The position numbers were made by a program, and so were the translations under genes. A stretch of DNA of 64,000 nucleotides, taken from contig CAJNDT010001284.1 of the NCBI GenBank assembly GCA_905221615.1, forward strand, positions 1 to 64,000. Reading direction: 5' to 3'. Shown piece by piece: positions 10,253 through 20,303 of this stretch. Position 1 is the first letter of the stretch. Each line of letters opens with the position of its first letter. This DNA comes from Symbiodinium sp. CCMP2592 (Eukaryota > Sar > Dinophyceae > Suessiales > Symbiodiniaceae). The notes under the pieces are model-generated. The model saw nothing but the letters and a program-made list of their open reading frames with translations, searched no databases and was not told where the DNA came from.

Positions 10253-10765
10253 GCACGGACGCGATGCCGTTTGCCATTGCTTGCCTCCCTCCGCACATGC
10301 ACGTGCAACAGCCGCTCATTCCATTGATTTGCCGACAAGGGGCACACGTTGGAAACTTGCATCGGTGGGCTGCACGGCCGGGGTTTTGCGGCGAGAAGAC
10401 ACAAGCAGAGCTTGCTGTGCCAGGACACACAGAAGGCATGGCCCTGATCAAGAGGCTTGCGAGATCGCAGCAAATACTCCTGCAAGTTCAACAGCTCGAG
10501 CCAGGGCAGAACATGTCAAGCTTGTCCCGCTGAATTCATAGCAGCAACGCAGCACAGGGCTCGATATGAAGCAGGGGCATGCAGCTGCACGGCATCCACG
10601 ATTTTGACTTCGCCAGGACACACAGTTTACACTGAAGTCAGATTCTGCACAACAAAAGGACATAAGGGCCGCGCCTGTGCTATTCGCGCTGCCGCAAAAG
10701 GACATAAGGGCCGCGCCTGTGCTATTCGCGCTGCCGCAACGCTGCCGGCTTGCCCGGGCACTCAG
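10253..10765. other. Spacer with a 42-bp direct duplication
   Basis: The interval between the two element 1 ORFs has no supported gene. A perfect 42-bp tandem duplication spans 10654-10737; each unit starts AAAAGGACATAAGGGCCGCG. A promoter for the Rep-Hel gene is expected here, but no recognisable box is visible. Confidence 0.6.
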
Positions 10766-12166
10766 TCAGTCGTCGCCCGGCGCCTTCTCTGCGATCTCCG
10801 GAACTTCGGCAGGCGCGTCTTCTGGCGGTGCAGCTACCTCGGGCAAGCCTGCGTCCGGAGCAGCACGGACCTCTTCGTGCACACTCTTTGCCTTGTCAAC
10901 CATGCCCTGCATGCTCTCGAAGATCTTGATCAACTTTTCCTTCTTTGGTAAGCGCGTCATCTGCTTCAACGTTTGCAGAGCCTTGGCCAGTCCATGCTCC
11001 GCCAACACGGCCTCGGGCACGTTATCCAACAGAGCGACCAACGCGGACAAGGGGAGACGCTCCTTCTTCGTGTCTTGTTTCGCGACCATGGTCTGCAACT
11101 CGTGGGCAAACTTGCTCACCTCCGACTCTTCCCAAGACAGATGCGGGTCGGCGGCTGCATCCTCCTCCGCTTCGTCCTCCTCGTCGTCCACACCGAGATC
11201 GACTGCAGGCGGCTTCTCCGCAGCTGACCTCTCCGCCACCGGGGGCTTCTGATTCTTCTTCGGAGCTTTGGGCTTCTTCGCCTTCCTTTTCTTGTCGCTT
11301 CCATGGGAGGTGGACGAGGAGCGGGAATCCTTGTCACTGCCGCTGTCAGAGGCTTTGTACCCGGAGTTCTGATCGGACTCGGAGCCGGAGTCGGCTTCCC
11401 TTTCATTGCTGCTGTCTCCGAAAGCCCGCTTCTTACGTGGAGCCTTGGCTTCCAAGCGAGCAGCATTGGTCGCTGCCACGGCTTGCGCGCAACTCTCGAG
11501 AGTCTTCTTGCGGACGAACTTCTGCACGGCCTTGTCCTGCTTCGGCTCCTACGGGATCTTCTTGGCCCAGGCTTTCGGGTTGGCCGCCAGGGCGCAGAGC
11601 TCCAGGCCGGCCATGGCACCTGCGTACATGCGGGAGCCGGTGTCCGCCAGGCGCGCAAAGTCCTTGACTTGCTGTTTCAGCGCCTCCTTCTTCCCCGACT
11701 TCTTCAGCACCTTCTCGATGTGGGGCGATGCCGACGAAGCATCTGCACATTCCTTGTTCGTCATGTTGACCACAGCGAGCGAGTCACGGAGAGCTTCCAG
11801 AAGCTTCTTAACGGCGGGAATCCCGGTCCGCGCAAACTTCTTGTCGGCCGAAGACGTCGGTAGCGCCGCCAGAGCTTCTGAACAAGATTCCAGCGACGCA
11901 GAAGCCATGCTGACCCCCAAGCCAAGCCGAGCAATGCACTCGGAGGATTCCGCTGTTAGCTGATCTGCCAGCTTAGAAGCAGTGAAATAGTCCGAAGGAG
12001 CTTGCTTCTCCGTCAAGAGCATGCGACCATCCTCGTCGGGCCAGCTGCGGAGGGACGCCTTAGCGAGTAGCTTGTAGAAGGGAACGCCGGGCGGATACTT
12101 GGCCTTGCCCTTGCCATCCTTGGCGACGTGCTTGCCGGCAGACTTGCGCGGGGTCGACTTGCCCAT
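10766..12166 (-). pseudogene. Accessory ORF interrupted by in-frame TAG; possible IBD/TFIIS-N-like domain
   Basis: One frame runs from ATG 12166 to a stop at 10766 (466 codons) and is broken only by TAG at 11549-11551 (after AWAKKIP). The first 205 residues are basic at the N-terminus and otherwise unfamiliar. The second part has a Ser/Asp-rich stretch, a lysine-rich NLS-like KKRKAKKPKAPKKNQK, and an acidic DDEEDEAEEDAA. It then has a helical region (ALVALLDNVPEAVLAEHGL followed by AKALQTLKQMTRLP). The Leu pattern there resembles the TFIIS-N / LEDGF integrase-binding fold; this is a weak pattern match. It lies just upstream of the transposase on the same strand and may be element cargo or a captured host gene. 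A sequencing error or a recent nonsense mutation would both explain the TAG. Confidence 0.55.
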
Positions 12167-12747
12167 GGCTGCAAAAGAAGAGGGAAAAGCTAAGTAGCAA
12201 GTACTACAACTCTAGCTGCTGCTTTTGATCGCCGCGGCACTTCAATGAAAGCAGCTGGAAAGTCAGCTGTGTGCACATCTTAGAACACTCGTGAAAGATG
12301 CATGGGGCCGAATATGTTATTTCACTCGCGCACCTGTTTGTCTTCCTGAGTGGGACACCGAAACCATTTCCAGCTGTACTTCGGCTGGAGTACGCTGTGG
12401 CTCTACCTAGAAAATAGCTACAGCCACGGAGGAGGAGCTTTGCAAGAGATGGCCTTCATAAGCTGCACGAGGATAAGGATTGCCAGGTGGTTCGCAACCA
12501 GGATGCGCAAGGAAGCTTTGCAAGCAGTGCATGCACGTAGGGGGCGGTCCATGCCAACACCTAGCATACATCGAGATTTCGCACGTGCAGGGAATGAATG
12601 CAATCACAAGACAACACAGCGTAGATTGTTGTAGTCGAGTTGCGATCGAGGCTGTACCTTGGCTCTGACGTCATGGTCGACAAGGTTGATTTGCTGTGTA
12701 CTGCCGGCGACACCTGACCACATGACTCTTTCGCCAATAATGATCTC
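12167..12747. other. Non-coding spacer, nothing recognised
   Basis: I see no gene, repeat array or RNA. The sequence immediately upstream of ATG 12166 would hold the promoter of the accessory ORF, but no clear core element stands out. Confidence 0.5.
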
Positions 12748-13139
12748 GCCCCAATAAGCGAAACAATTCTGCAAGAGGTTTTCATTCCTGAAGCCCCAAT
12801 AAGCGAAACAATTCTGCAAGAGAATTTGGTTCCTAACGCCCCAATAAGCGAAACAATTCTGCAAGACGTTTTCATTCCTGAAGCCCCAATAAGCGAAACA
12901 ATTCTGCCAGAGAATTTGGTTCCTAACGCCCCAATAAGCGAAACAATTCTGCAAGAGTTTTTCATTCCAAAAGCTCCAATAAGCGAAGCAATTCTGCCAG
13001 AGATTTTCTTTACTAGCGCCCCAATAAGCGAAACAATTCTGCAAGAGGTTTTCCTTCCTAACGCCACAATAAGCGAAACAATTCTCCAAGAGGTTTTCAT
13101 TCCCAAAGCCCCAATAAGCGAGGCAATTCTGCCAGACTA
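12748..13139. repeat. 45-bp minisatellite, about nine copies
   Basis: The unit contains CCAATAAGCGAAACAATTCT followed by GCAAGAGGTTTTCATTCCTG. The period is 45, a multiple of three. As a result, ORFs run across the array on both strands: 15-residue APISETILQ repeats on plus, and NCFAYWG or RIVSLIGA repeats on minus. Two alternating linker variants (TTTTCATTCCTGAAG and AATTTGGTTCCTAACG) give a partial 90-bp higher-order pattern. Coding is unlikely, since three frames are equally open and no start context or flanking domain is seen. Confidence 0.9.
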
Positions 13140-14045
13140 ACCCTTGAAAACTCCCTGAAAGGCTTGTGCGGACTCGAGGTTTGCGTCTAGATTCTAGATG
13201 CAGTCTGGAGGCGGCTCTCGCCTCATCTGAACGCGCCTTGGCTTCGGCAGGGAAATTGATGCAAGCATGACGCAAGCATGACGCAAGCACGCTCTAGACG
13301 TGGACATGTTTGATTGCAGCCGAGTTGCGACCACCAGAGCAATTCCTGGGCGAGCACATGTTGAGTTAACATATATGTTGATGATGGCCGTGGACATGCA
13401 CGTGTTTAATTGCAGCCGAGTCGCTTGCACCAAAAATCAGTCCTTGGCTTGGGCATGTTCAGTGAATGCATGCGTGGGAAGTATGAGAGTGTGAAGGTCT
13501 TCGAAGGCACCCCCCAGCGTACTTAGTACTGGGATGGCCTTATTTTAGGTGCCTTATAAGAGAATGTCCCGCAGCACACGCTCCATGCTTCCCCGATGTT
13601 TCTGGTCGGATTGAAACATCCTTCGCCCATATGTGTTCACCGATTGGAGATAGATCGGATCCCCGGTAGTAACGCGCACCCGCGAGCGAGTACACGCGTT
13701 CCCGTTGACAGGCTCAATGGGAAGCACCCTTGGCCCTTGGCACTGAGGAAAACAAACCGATCCTCGCGCAAAGCGCGTCCGTGGCACACATCCCAAAAGT
13801 ATGCCCGCGGCCTACTTTTGGAATGATCAAGGAAGGCACCTCGGCTCTTTTTAGGTATTTGGAGGCCGCTTCGCTAGTGAACTGGCGCGTACAGCAGTCG
13901 CTGTAGTTCAACGCCATTACTAGCTTCCAAAAGACACCTGGCATGCCCCCCTTGGGGTGCGAGCGGAGGGTCCAGAAACGCACTGCGTGTGCTGTTCGGG
14001 TTCGGCGTTTTCGGTGCTTGGCTGCCACTTGCCAGGCCTCATAAA
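13140..14045. repeat. Left flank of duplicated block A
   Basis: From about 13195 (GGAGGCGGCTCTCGCCTCAT) the sequence is a diverged duplicate of 15138-15890. Both contain GCAGCACACGCTCC, GAAAGAC-like segments and CAGCAGTCGCTGTAGTTCAA at corresponding places. The small ORFs are not conserved between the copies, so I see no gene. Confidence 0.7.
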
Positions 14046-14739
14046 TTGCCGGCAGGTGGCAATCCTAAGGGGTGTAGATTGTCAGAAGGTGGCAATCCTG
14101 GTGGGGGGGGGGGGGCTAGATTGCCAACAGGTGGCAATCACACCTGCGTTTTTGGTGCTTAGCTGCCACTTGCCAGGCCTAATGGATTGCCGGCGGGTGG
14201 CAATCTTAGGGGGTCTAGATTGTCAGAATGCGGCAATCGTCGGGGGGTACAGATTGCCGACAGGTGGCAACCCCAGGGGATCTAGATTGTCAGCAGGTGG
14301 CATTCTTAGGGGGGTACAGATTGCCAACAGGTGGCAATCTTAAGGGGGTACAGATTGCCAACAAGTGGCAATCACAGGGGATCTAGATTGTCAGCAGGTG
14401 GCAATCTTAGGGGGGGTACAGATTGCCAACAGGTGGCAATCTTAAGGGGGTACAGATTGCCAATAGGTGGCAATCGTGGTGGGCGGTTGGTGGAAAGGGG
14501 GCGGATGGCTGTCACACTCCCTTGCTGGCCGGTTGCCCCTTTGGATTGTCAGCAGGTGGCAATCTTCAGGGCTTCAGATTGTCAGCTGGTGGCAATCTGG
14601 GTGGAGCTTGGTGGACAGGGGGCGGATGGCTGTCACACTCCCTTGCTGGCCGTTTGCCCCTTTGGATTGTCAGTAGCTCTGGACCCTCCCGGCGGATGGC
14701 TGTCACACTCCCTTGCCAGATTGACCGGAGGTGTCAATC
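14046..14739. repeat. Hairpin array A: about 15 copies of GATTGCCA-N5-TGGCAATC
   Basis: About fifteen 21-nt inverted repeats are strung at roughly 33-36 bp spacing, later wider. Stems are GATTGCC(A/G) or GATTGTCA paired with TGGCAATC, and the last is GATTGAC...GTCAATC. Linkers between hairpins are G-rich (AGGGGGTACA or AGGGGATCTA). A larger unit, GGGGGCGGATGGCTGTCACA followed by CTCCCTTGC, recurs at about 14500, 14618 and 14690. The array has no nearby cas-like genes, and palindrome plus linker both repeat, so it is not a CRISPR. Confidence 0.9.
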
Positions 14740-14764
14740 GTGAGAGGTCCGGTGGGGGAAGGGG

Positions 14765-15137
14765 CCGGTTGTTGGCTTCTTGTTTCAAGGATGTTGAGCA
14801 CGACAACCAGGACTAACAAAATGGGGCTTTTTTTCTGCACTGGTTCTTGGCTTCTTGTTTCAAGGATGTTGAGCACGACAACCAGGACTAACAAAATGGG
14901 TTTTTTTTTTTCTGCACTGGGTCTTGGCTTTTTGTTTTAAGGATGTTGAGCACGACAACGAGGACTAACAAAATGGGGCTTTTTTTCTGCACTGGTTCTT
15001 GGCTTCTTGTTTTAAGAATGTTGAGCACGACAACTAGGACTAACACAATGGGGCTTTTTTTCTGCACTGGTTCTTGACTTCTTGTTTCAAGGATGTTGAG
15101 CACAACAACAAGGCTTAACAAAATGGGGTGTTTTTTA
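14765..15137. repeat. 75-bp tandem repeat, five copies
   Basis: Five copies contain GGATGTTGAGCACGACAAC and end AACAAAATGGGGC plus a T-run of 7-13. ATGTTGAGCA occurs at 14791, 14866, 14943, 15018 and 15093. The repeat separates the two hairpin blocks. The T-run length is the main variable. Confidence 0.9.
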
Positions 15138-16503
15138 TCTGCCTGGAGGCGGCTCTCGCCTCATGTGACGGCGCTGGTTGTACCTTGGCATTGGCCGGGA
15201 AATCGACGCAAGCATGTTGCAAGCATGACTCAAACACGCTTTGGACATGGACATGTTTGTTTGCAGCCGAGTTGCATCCCAAAGCCGTACCTTGACGGGC
15301 ACATGTTGAGTGAACGAATATGTTGATCATGGGGAGTGTGAAGGTCTTTGAAGGCGCCCCCCGGATAGATGATTCATGATGAATCCGGGATAGCCTTGTT
15401 TCAGAATCCCTTGTCAGAGAGTGTCCCTCAGCACACGCTCCTACTTCCGTAGCCCGTGTCGGATAAGAATGACAGAGGGGCTTCACCTGTAAGTGGTATC
15501 GCCAATCTCGGATTGATTGGGCAGCCAGGTAGTAACGTGCCCCGCACGCGTTCCCATTAACAGGTTGGACGGAAGATCCCGGCCCTTGGCACTGAGGAAC
15601 GAATCCTCGCGCAAAGCGCGGCCAGGGCACGCACCCCCCCAAAAGTGTGGCCGCAGCCTTTCGGAAGGAATGCTCGGGAAGGCATTCTCGGCCTTTTTAG
15701 GTATCTGGAGGCCGTTTCGCTAGTCAATTGGCGTGTACAGCAGTCGCTGTAGTTCAACGCCATTACTAGCTTCCAGAAAGACACCAAGCATGCCCCCTTG
15801 GGGTGCGAACGGAGGGTCCAGAAACGCACTGCGTGTGCGGTTCGGGTTCGGCGTTTTCGGTGCTTGGCTGCCACTTGCCAGGCCTAATGGATTGCCGGCA
15901 GGTGGCAATTCTAGGGGGTCTGGATTGTCAGAAGGTGGCAATCCTAATGGATTGCCGGCAGGTGGCAATCTTAGGGGTCTAGATTGTCAGAAGGCGGCAA
16001 TCGTAGGGGGGTACAGATTGCCAACAGGTGGCAATCGCAGGGGATCTAGATTGTCAGCAGGTGGCAATCTTAGGGGGGTACAGATTGCCAACAGGTGGCA
16101 ATCTTAAGGGGGTACAGATTGCCAACAAGTGGCAATCACAGGGGATCTAGATTGTCAGCAGGTGGCAATCTTAGGGGGGTACAGATTGCCAACAGGTGGC
16201 AATCTTAAGGGGGTACAGATTGCCAATAGGTGGCAATCGTGGTGGGGGTTGGTGGAAAGGGGGCGGATGGCTGTCACACTCCCTTGCTGGCCGGTTGCCC
16301 CTTTGGATTGTCAGCAGGTGGCAATCTTCAGGGCTTCAGATTGTCAGCTGGTGGCAATCTGGGTGGAGCTTGGTGGAAAGGGGGCGGATGGCTGTCACAC
16401 TCCCTTGCTGGCCGTTTGCCCCTTTGGATTGTCAGTAGCTCTGGACCCTCCCGGCGGATGGCTGTCACACTCCCTTGCCAGATTGACAGCAGGTGTCAAT
16501 CGT
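15138..16503. repeat. Duplicated block B with second hairpin array
   Basis: This is the second copy of the block at 13195-14739. The hairpin array lies at about 15889-16503 with the same GATTGCC(A/G)/GATTGTCA...TGGCAATC units. The section from 16050 on is close to identical to 14320-14735. The final hairpin is GATTGACA-N5-TGTCAATC. The left part is clearly diverged from block A, so the array portion has been homogenised or more recently copied than its flank. Confidence 0.9.
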
Positions 16504-17010
16504 GTGCGCGGAACCCCAAAGGCACAAAAAGCCTTGCAGTTTTGAGGCTGAAGAAGGACCAGTGTTTTCAAAAACCCTTGCATTGTAAGCTCCAGGTTCT
16601 TAATTTGGAGCTTCGGGTCCTTAATTTTAAGTCCAAATCCTGAAATTCAAGCTCCTGCACTTAATTCAAGCTCGAGTCCTTAATTTCTTGTCAAGTCCTT
16701 AATCCTCGGTTCCGGGTGTTTAATTTAAGGCTCTTCAAAGGCAGCAAGGAGGAATCCAGGCGTCCCCGACCATTTGCACCAAGGTTTACCGGGGCCCAGA
16801 AAGGAGGAATCCAGGCGTCCCCGGCCGGTTTGCACCAAGGTTTAGGGCTATCATTATATAGGCTGACAGTAGCGGCCTATTCACTGGAGCCGCGTGGACC
16901 TGAGGTCCAGGACCTACGGCTTGCTTTTCAGCCATCGCCTACGGTCCGGCAGGCGCCTTCCGGTCCGCCTGCTGCGGCCGACCCCATTCGCTGCGGTGGG
17001 GGGTCGGCCT
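16504..17010. other. Spacer, no gene seen
   Basis: Around 16590-16720 several degenerate copies of GTCCTTAATTT and AAGCTCC are present. A short direct repeat containing AGGAGGAATCCAGGCGTCCC occurs near 16748 and 16803. The interval ends in GGCCGACCCCATTCGCTGCG...GGGGGTCGGCC, an inverted repeat just before the telomere-type tract. Confidence 0.5.
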
Positions 17011-17051
17011 TCAGTTTAGGGTTTAGGGTTTAGGGTTTAGGGTTTAGGGTT
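17011..17051 (+). repeat. Interstitial telomere-type tract
   Basis: Five to six TTTAGGG repeats join CGCCAGCGCAG at the left end of module copy B, exactly as at 2975. Confidence 0.95.
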
Positions 17052-19060
17052 CGCCAGCGCAGTTTTTTGAGACTGCGCAGAAAGGCGCCCTGAGCAGTTC
17101 ACGCGAAGCCAGCAGCTGCATCCCTTTCTTTTAAGGGGGCTGGTTCTTAAGCCTTAAAACTCCTTGTCTGCACTGCGATTGCTCTCTGTTGGTTCGGGCT
17201 AGACTAAATTGAGTCTTTCTGATTGTTAAGGGTTTGCTGGGGTTTGGTAAAAAAGCCCGTTTCTGACAATCGTGTTTTTCGGCACTTTTTCCGGGTTGGG
17301 GATCGAAACCTTTGAACTTTTTCTGGCGCGGCCGGGTCCCACCTCGCGAAGTTTCAGGGGTGCGAGGTGGGTTGGGGCTCGGAGGCGGAGGGTTCCGAGT
17401 GCGAGCATCTCACCCGAAGGCTTTCTCTGCCTTAAGGGGGTCCATGTTGACTGCGCTCACAGGCGCCCCGAGCATCTCCCACGAACGCTTGCTCTGCTTT
17501 AGGGGGGCTGGTCCTTAGGTCCTAAAGTGTTGCGTCTGCCTCTCGAATGTTTTCTGTTTGTTCGGGTTAAGTTAGGTTTAGAGCACTGTGAGGGTTAAGA
17601 GATTGCCGGGTCTTGGTGGTTCTTGTGGTTTCACTGCTTTGAGGGGGCCGTTGCTTAAGCCTTAAAAGTTGTCGTCTGCTCCGCGATTGCTCTCTGTTGG
17701 TTCGGGCTAGGATAAATTGAAGCTTTGTTAGTGTTGAGGGATTGCCGGGGTTTGGAGGTGCTTGTGGTTTCACTGCTTTTAGTGGGCCGTTGCATAAGCC
17801 TTCAAGCTCGTCGTCTGCCCCGTTGTCTGCTCCGCGATTGCTCTCTGTTGGTTCGGGCTAGACTAAATTGAGGCTTTCTTATTGTTGAGGGATTGCTGGG
17901 GTTTGTTGCCCGGGGTCGGGGCACCTTCCCACAGCCAGGGCCCGGGGCCGGGGCACCTTCCCACAGCCAGGGCCCGGGGCCGGGGCACCTTCCCACAGCC
18001 AGGGCCCGGGGGCGGGGCTGTGGACTGCGCTCACAGGCACCCCGAGCATCTCCCACGAACGCTTGCTCTGCTTTCGGGGGGCTGGTCCTTAAGTCCTAAA
18101 GTTTTGCGTCTGCCTCTCGATTGTTTTCTGTTTGTTCGGGTTAAGTTAGGTTTAGAGCCCTGTGAGTGTTAAGAGATTGCCGGGTCTTGGTGGTTCTTGT
18201 GGTTTCACTGCTTTAAGGGGGCCGTTGCTTAAGTCTCAAAAGTTGTCGTCTGCTCCGCGATTGCTCTCTGTTGGTTCGGGCTAGGTTAAATTGAAGTTTT
18301 CTTATTGTTGAGGGATTGCCGGGGTTTGGGGGTGTTTGTGGTTTCACTGCTTTTAGTGGGCCGTTGCATAAGCCTTCAAGCTCGTCGTCTGCCCCGTTGT
18401 CTGCTCCGCGATTGCTCTCTGTTGGTTCGGGCTAGACTACATTGAGGCTTTCTTATTGTTGAGGGTTTGCTGGGGTTTGTTGCCCGGGGCCGGGGCACCT
18501 TCCCACAGCCAGGGCCCGGGGCCGGAAACCACCTTCCCCCACCGCTTTCCGCAGCCACAAGGCCGGGGCACCTTCCCGGGGCCGGGGCACCTTCCCACAG
18601 CCAGGGCCCGGGGAGGGGCACCCTTCCCACAACCAGGGCACCTTCCCAGCCAGGGCCGGCGCCGGGGCACCTTCCCACAGCCAGGGCCCGAGGCCGGGGC
18701 ACCTTCCCACAGCCAGGGCAGCCGGCCGGGGTCGGGGCACCTTCCCCCACCGCTTTCCGCAGCCAGGGCCGGGGCCGGGGACCTTCCCACAGCCGGCACA
18801 GTCAGGGGGGCCGAAGCACCTTTTCACAGCCAGCCTTTTCACAGTCAGGGTTCGGGGCCGGGCACCTTCCCGCAGCCAGGGCCGGGTTTTGAAGGAGGGT
18901 TTAAGTAAATGGAAGTGATGAGCCGGTTTAAGTAAATGGAAGTGATGAATCCAAACGATGAACCCTAAACCTTACGGTTGCTTGCCTTAAATCCTGCGTA
19001 CCTGCTGGGCATCAAACCAGAAGCTGCGCTGGCGCACCTTCGGCGCAAGCCGTCTAAAAT
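17052..19060. repeat. 2-kb subtelomeric module, copy B
   Basis: This is a near-identical copy of 2976-4966 in the same orientation, with the same CGCCAGCGCAG left end and CTGCGCTGGCG...TCTAAAA right end. Most differences are single bases, plus length changes in the GC-rich minisatellite at 18485-18890. The high identity, against the much older duplication at 13-16 kb, argues for recent copying or gene conversion. Confidence 0.85.
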
Positions 19061-19720
19061 TTAGGGTTTAGGGTTTATAGAAATTGTATAGGGTTTGGGT
19101 CCGGAGTTTTGGGGGGTTTTGCCGGGTTTTGGGGGGTTTTGCCGGGTTTTGGCTTTTGCTTTTGTGTTCTGGGGTCCGGGCTTGTGGGCTGGGGCTGGCT
19201 GGGGTTGGTGGGGTGGCTGGTGGCTGGGCTGCCTGCCAAGGGGGCTCTGGCTGAGGTGGCGTGGGGAAGGCTGAGGCTGGGTTGAAGTGTTTGGAAGGAG
19301 CGGATAGAAATTGTATAGGGTTTGGGTCCCGAGTTTTGCCGGGTTTTGGGGGGTTTTGCAGGGTTTTGGTTTGGGGTGTTTTGGGGGGTTTTCGCTTTTG
19401 CTTTTGTGTTCTGGGGTCCGGACTTGTGGGCTGGGGCTGGCTGGGGTTGGTGGGGTGGCTGGTGGCTGGGGTTGCGCCGGGCTGGCTGCCGGGGGGGGCC
19501 CAGTTGGGGCTGTTTGGGGCTGGGGCTGGTGGGCTGGGGTTGGGCCGGGCTGGCTGCAGGCTGGGGCCGGCTGCTCGCTGGGTGGCGTGGGGAGGCTGAA
19601 GCTGGGTTGTTTTGCTTGGTTATTGGTTTGGAATTGGTTTGTTCTGGGCTGTGGGCTGGGTTGTTGTTGTTGGAGGTTTGCTGGTTTTCGCCAGGAGCGG
19701 GTTTTGACAGGGCCGTATGT
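19061..19720. repeat. Short telomeric remnant then GT-rich repeats
   Basis: Two TTTAGGG repeats (19061-19075) are followed by TTTATAGAAATTGTATAGGG and then runs of GGGTTTTGCCGGGTTTTGG and GGCTGGGGCTGG. A 240-bp sub-block starting GATAGAAATTGTATAGGG recurs at 19301. The reverse complement of the first part occurs at 63480-63600, also beside telomeric repeats. The long Pro/Gln-rich ORF on the minus strand (19061-19855) is a by-product of the strand bias. Confidence 0.75.
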
Positions 19721-20303
19721 TAGGTTTGACCTGGAGCGGGTTTGGAAAAGGTTTGCTGTAAAAGAAACATATATAGGGGTTTTGGAGAAACCTTTGGCAA
19801 GGCCCAGATCTTCGCCCAGATTTGCAGTGCCTTCTCTATGCACGGGCCAAAGCATATTCCAGAAAGGCAGTCGCTCAGATTCGGACAGTCGCCGAGCTTG
19901 ATCTGGAGCTGCTTAGGCCTCAGCAGTTCTTGCGATGGAAATCAGTGTTCAAACAGTTCAGCACTTATCATGAAGACTTGCAGCATGTAAGGTCCACGCA
20001 TACTGGAGAGGAAACGGGAGGATTGCTGCATAGCATGGGAAGCTATCTGCGACAGCTACCAGCTGAGCCCAAATGTCAGTGCATCAACCCGAGCGCACAG
20101 GCAATTTGGCAACCTCCTGGCTGAAGGTAACACATGTGCAGAAAGAAGTTTTTCGATTCGCCTTCCTGGAAGCACACATGCAGCTCTTTTCTTCCGTGGT
20201 TGCCGTTGCCTTGGCCGTGAACCTGTGCAATTGTTCGCGGCCTTTGGCTCAGCTAGAGTTTGTACCAGGCTGCACACTGTACACTGCCGGCCTAGTTGCG
20301 ACC
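19721..20303. other. 3' flank of Josephin-Helitron element 2
   Basis: On the minus strand this lies downstream of the element 2 stop codon and should hold its 3' end. I found no convincing CTRR plus hairpin. A 100-codon plus-strand ORF (19822-20124) looks slightly protein-like (LDLELLRPQQFLRWKSVF) but has no recognisable domain; I give it little weight. Confidence 0.35.

Noticed and set aside
12826-13140. 104-codon ORF of APISETILQ repeats
   Set aside because: The 45-bp period is a multiple of three, so frames stay open on both strands. There is no other evidence of coding.
14046-16503. CRISPR array
   Set aside because: The regular spacing is suggestive, but the repeats are whole hairpins, linkers are also repeated rather than unique, no cas genes are present, and the genome is eukaryotic.
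19061-19855. 264-codon Pro/Gln-rich ORF
   Set aside because: It comes from GT-rich repeats also found at 63480-63600 beside telomeric DNA; nothing suggests selection on the protein.
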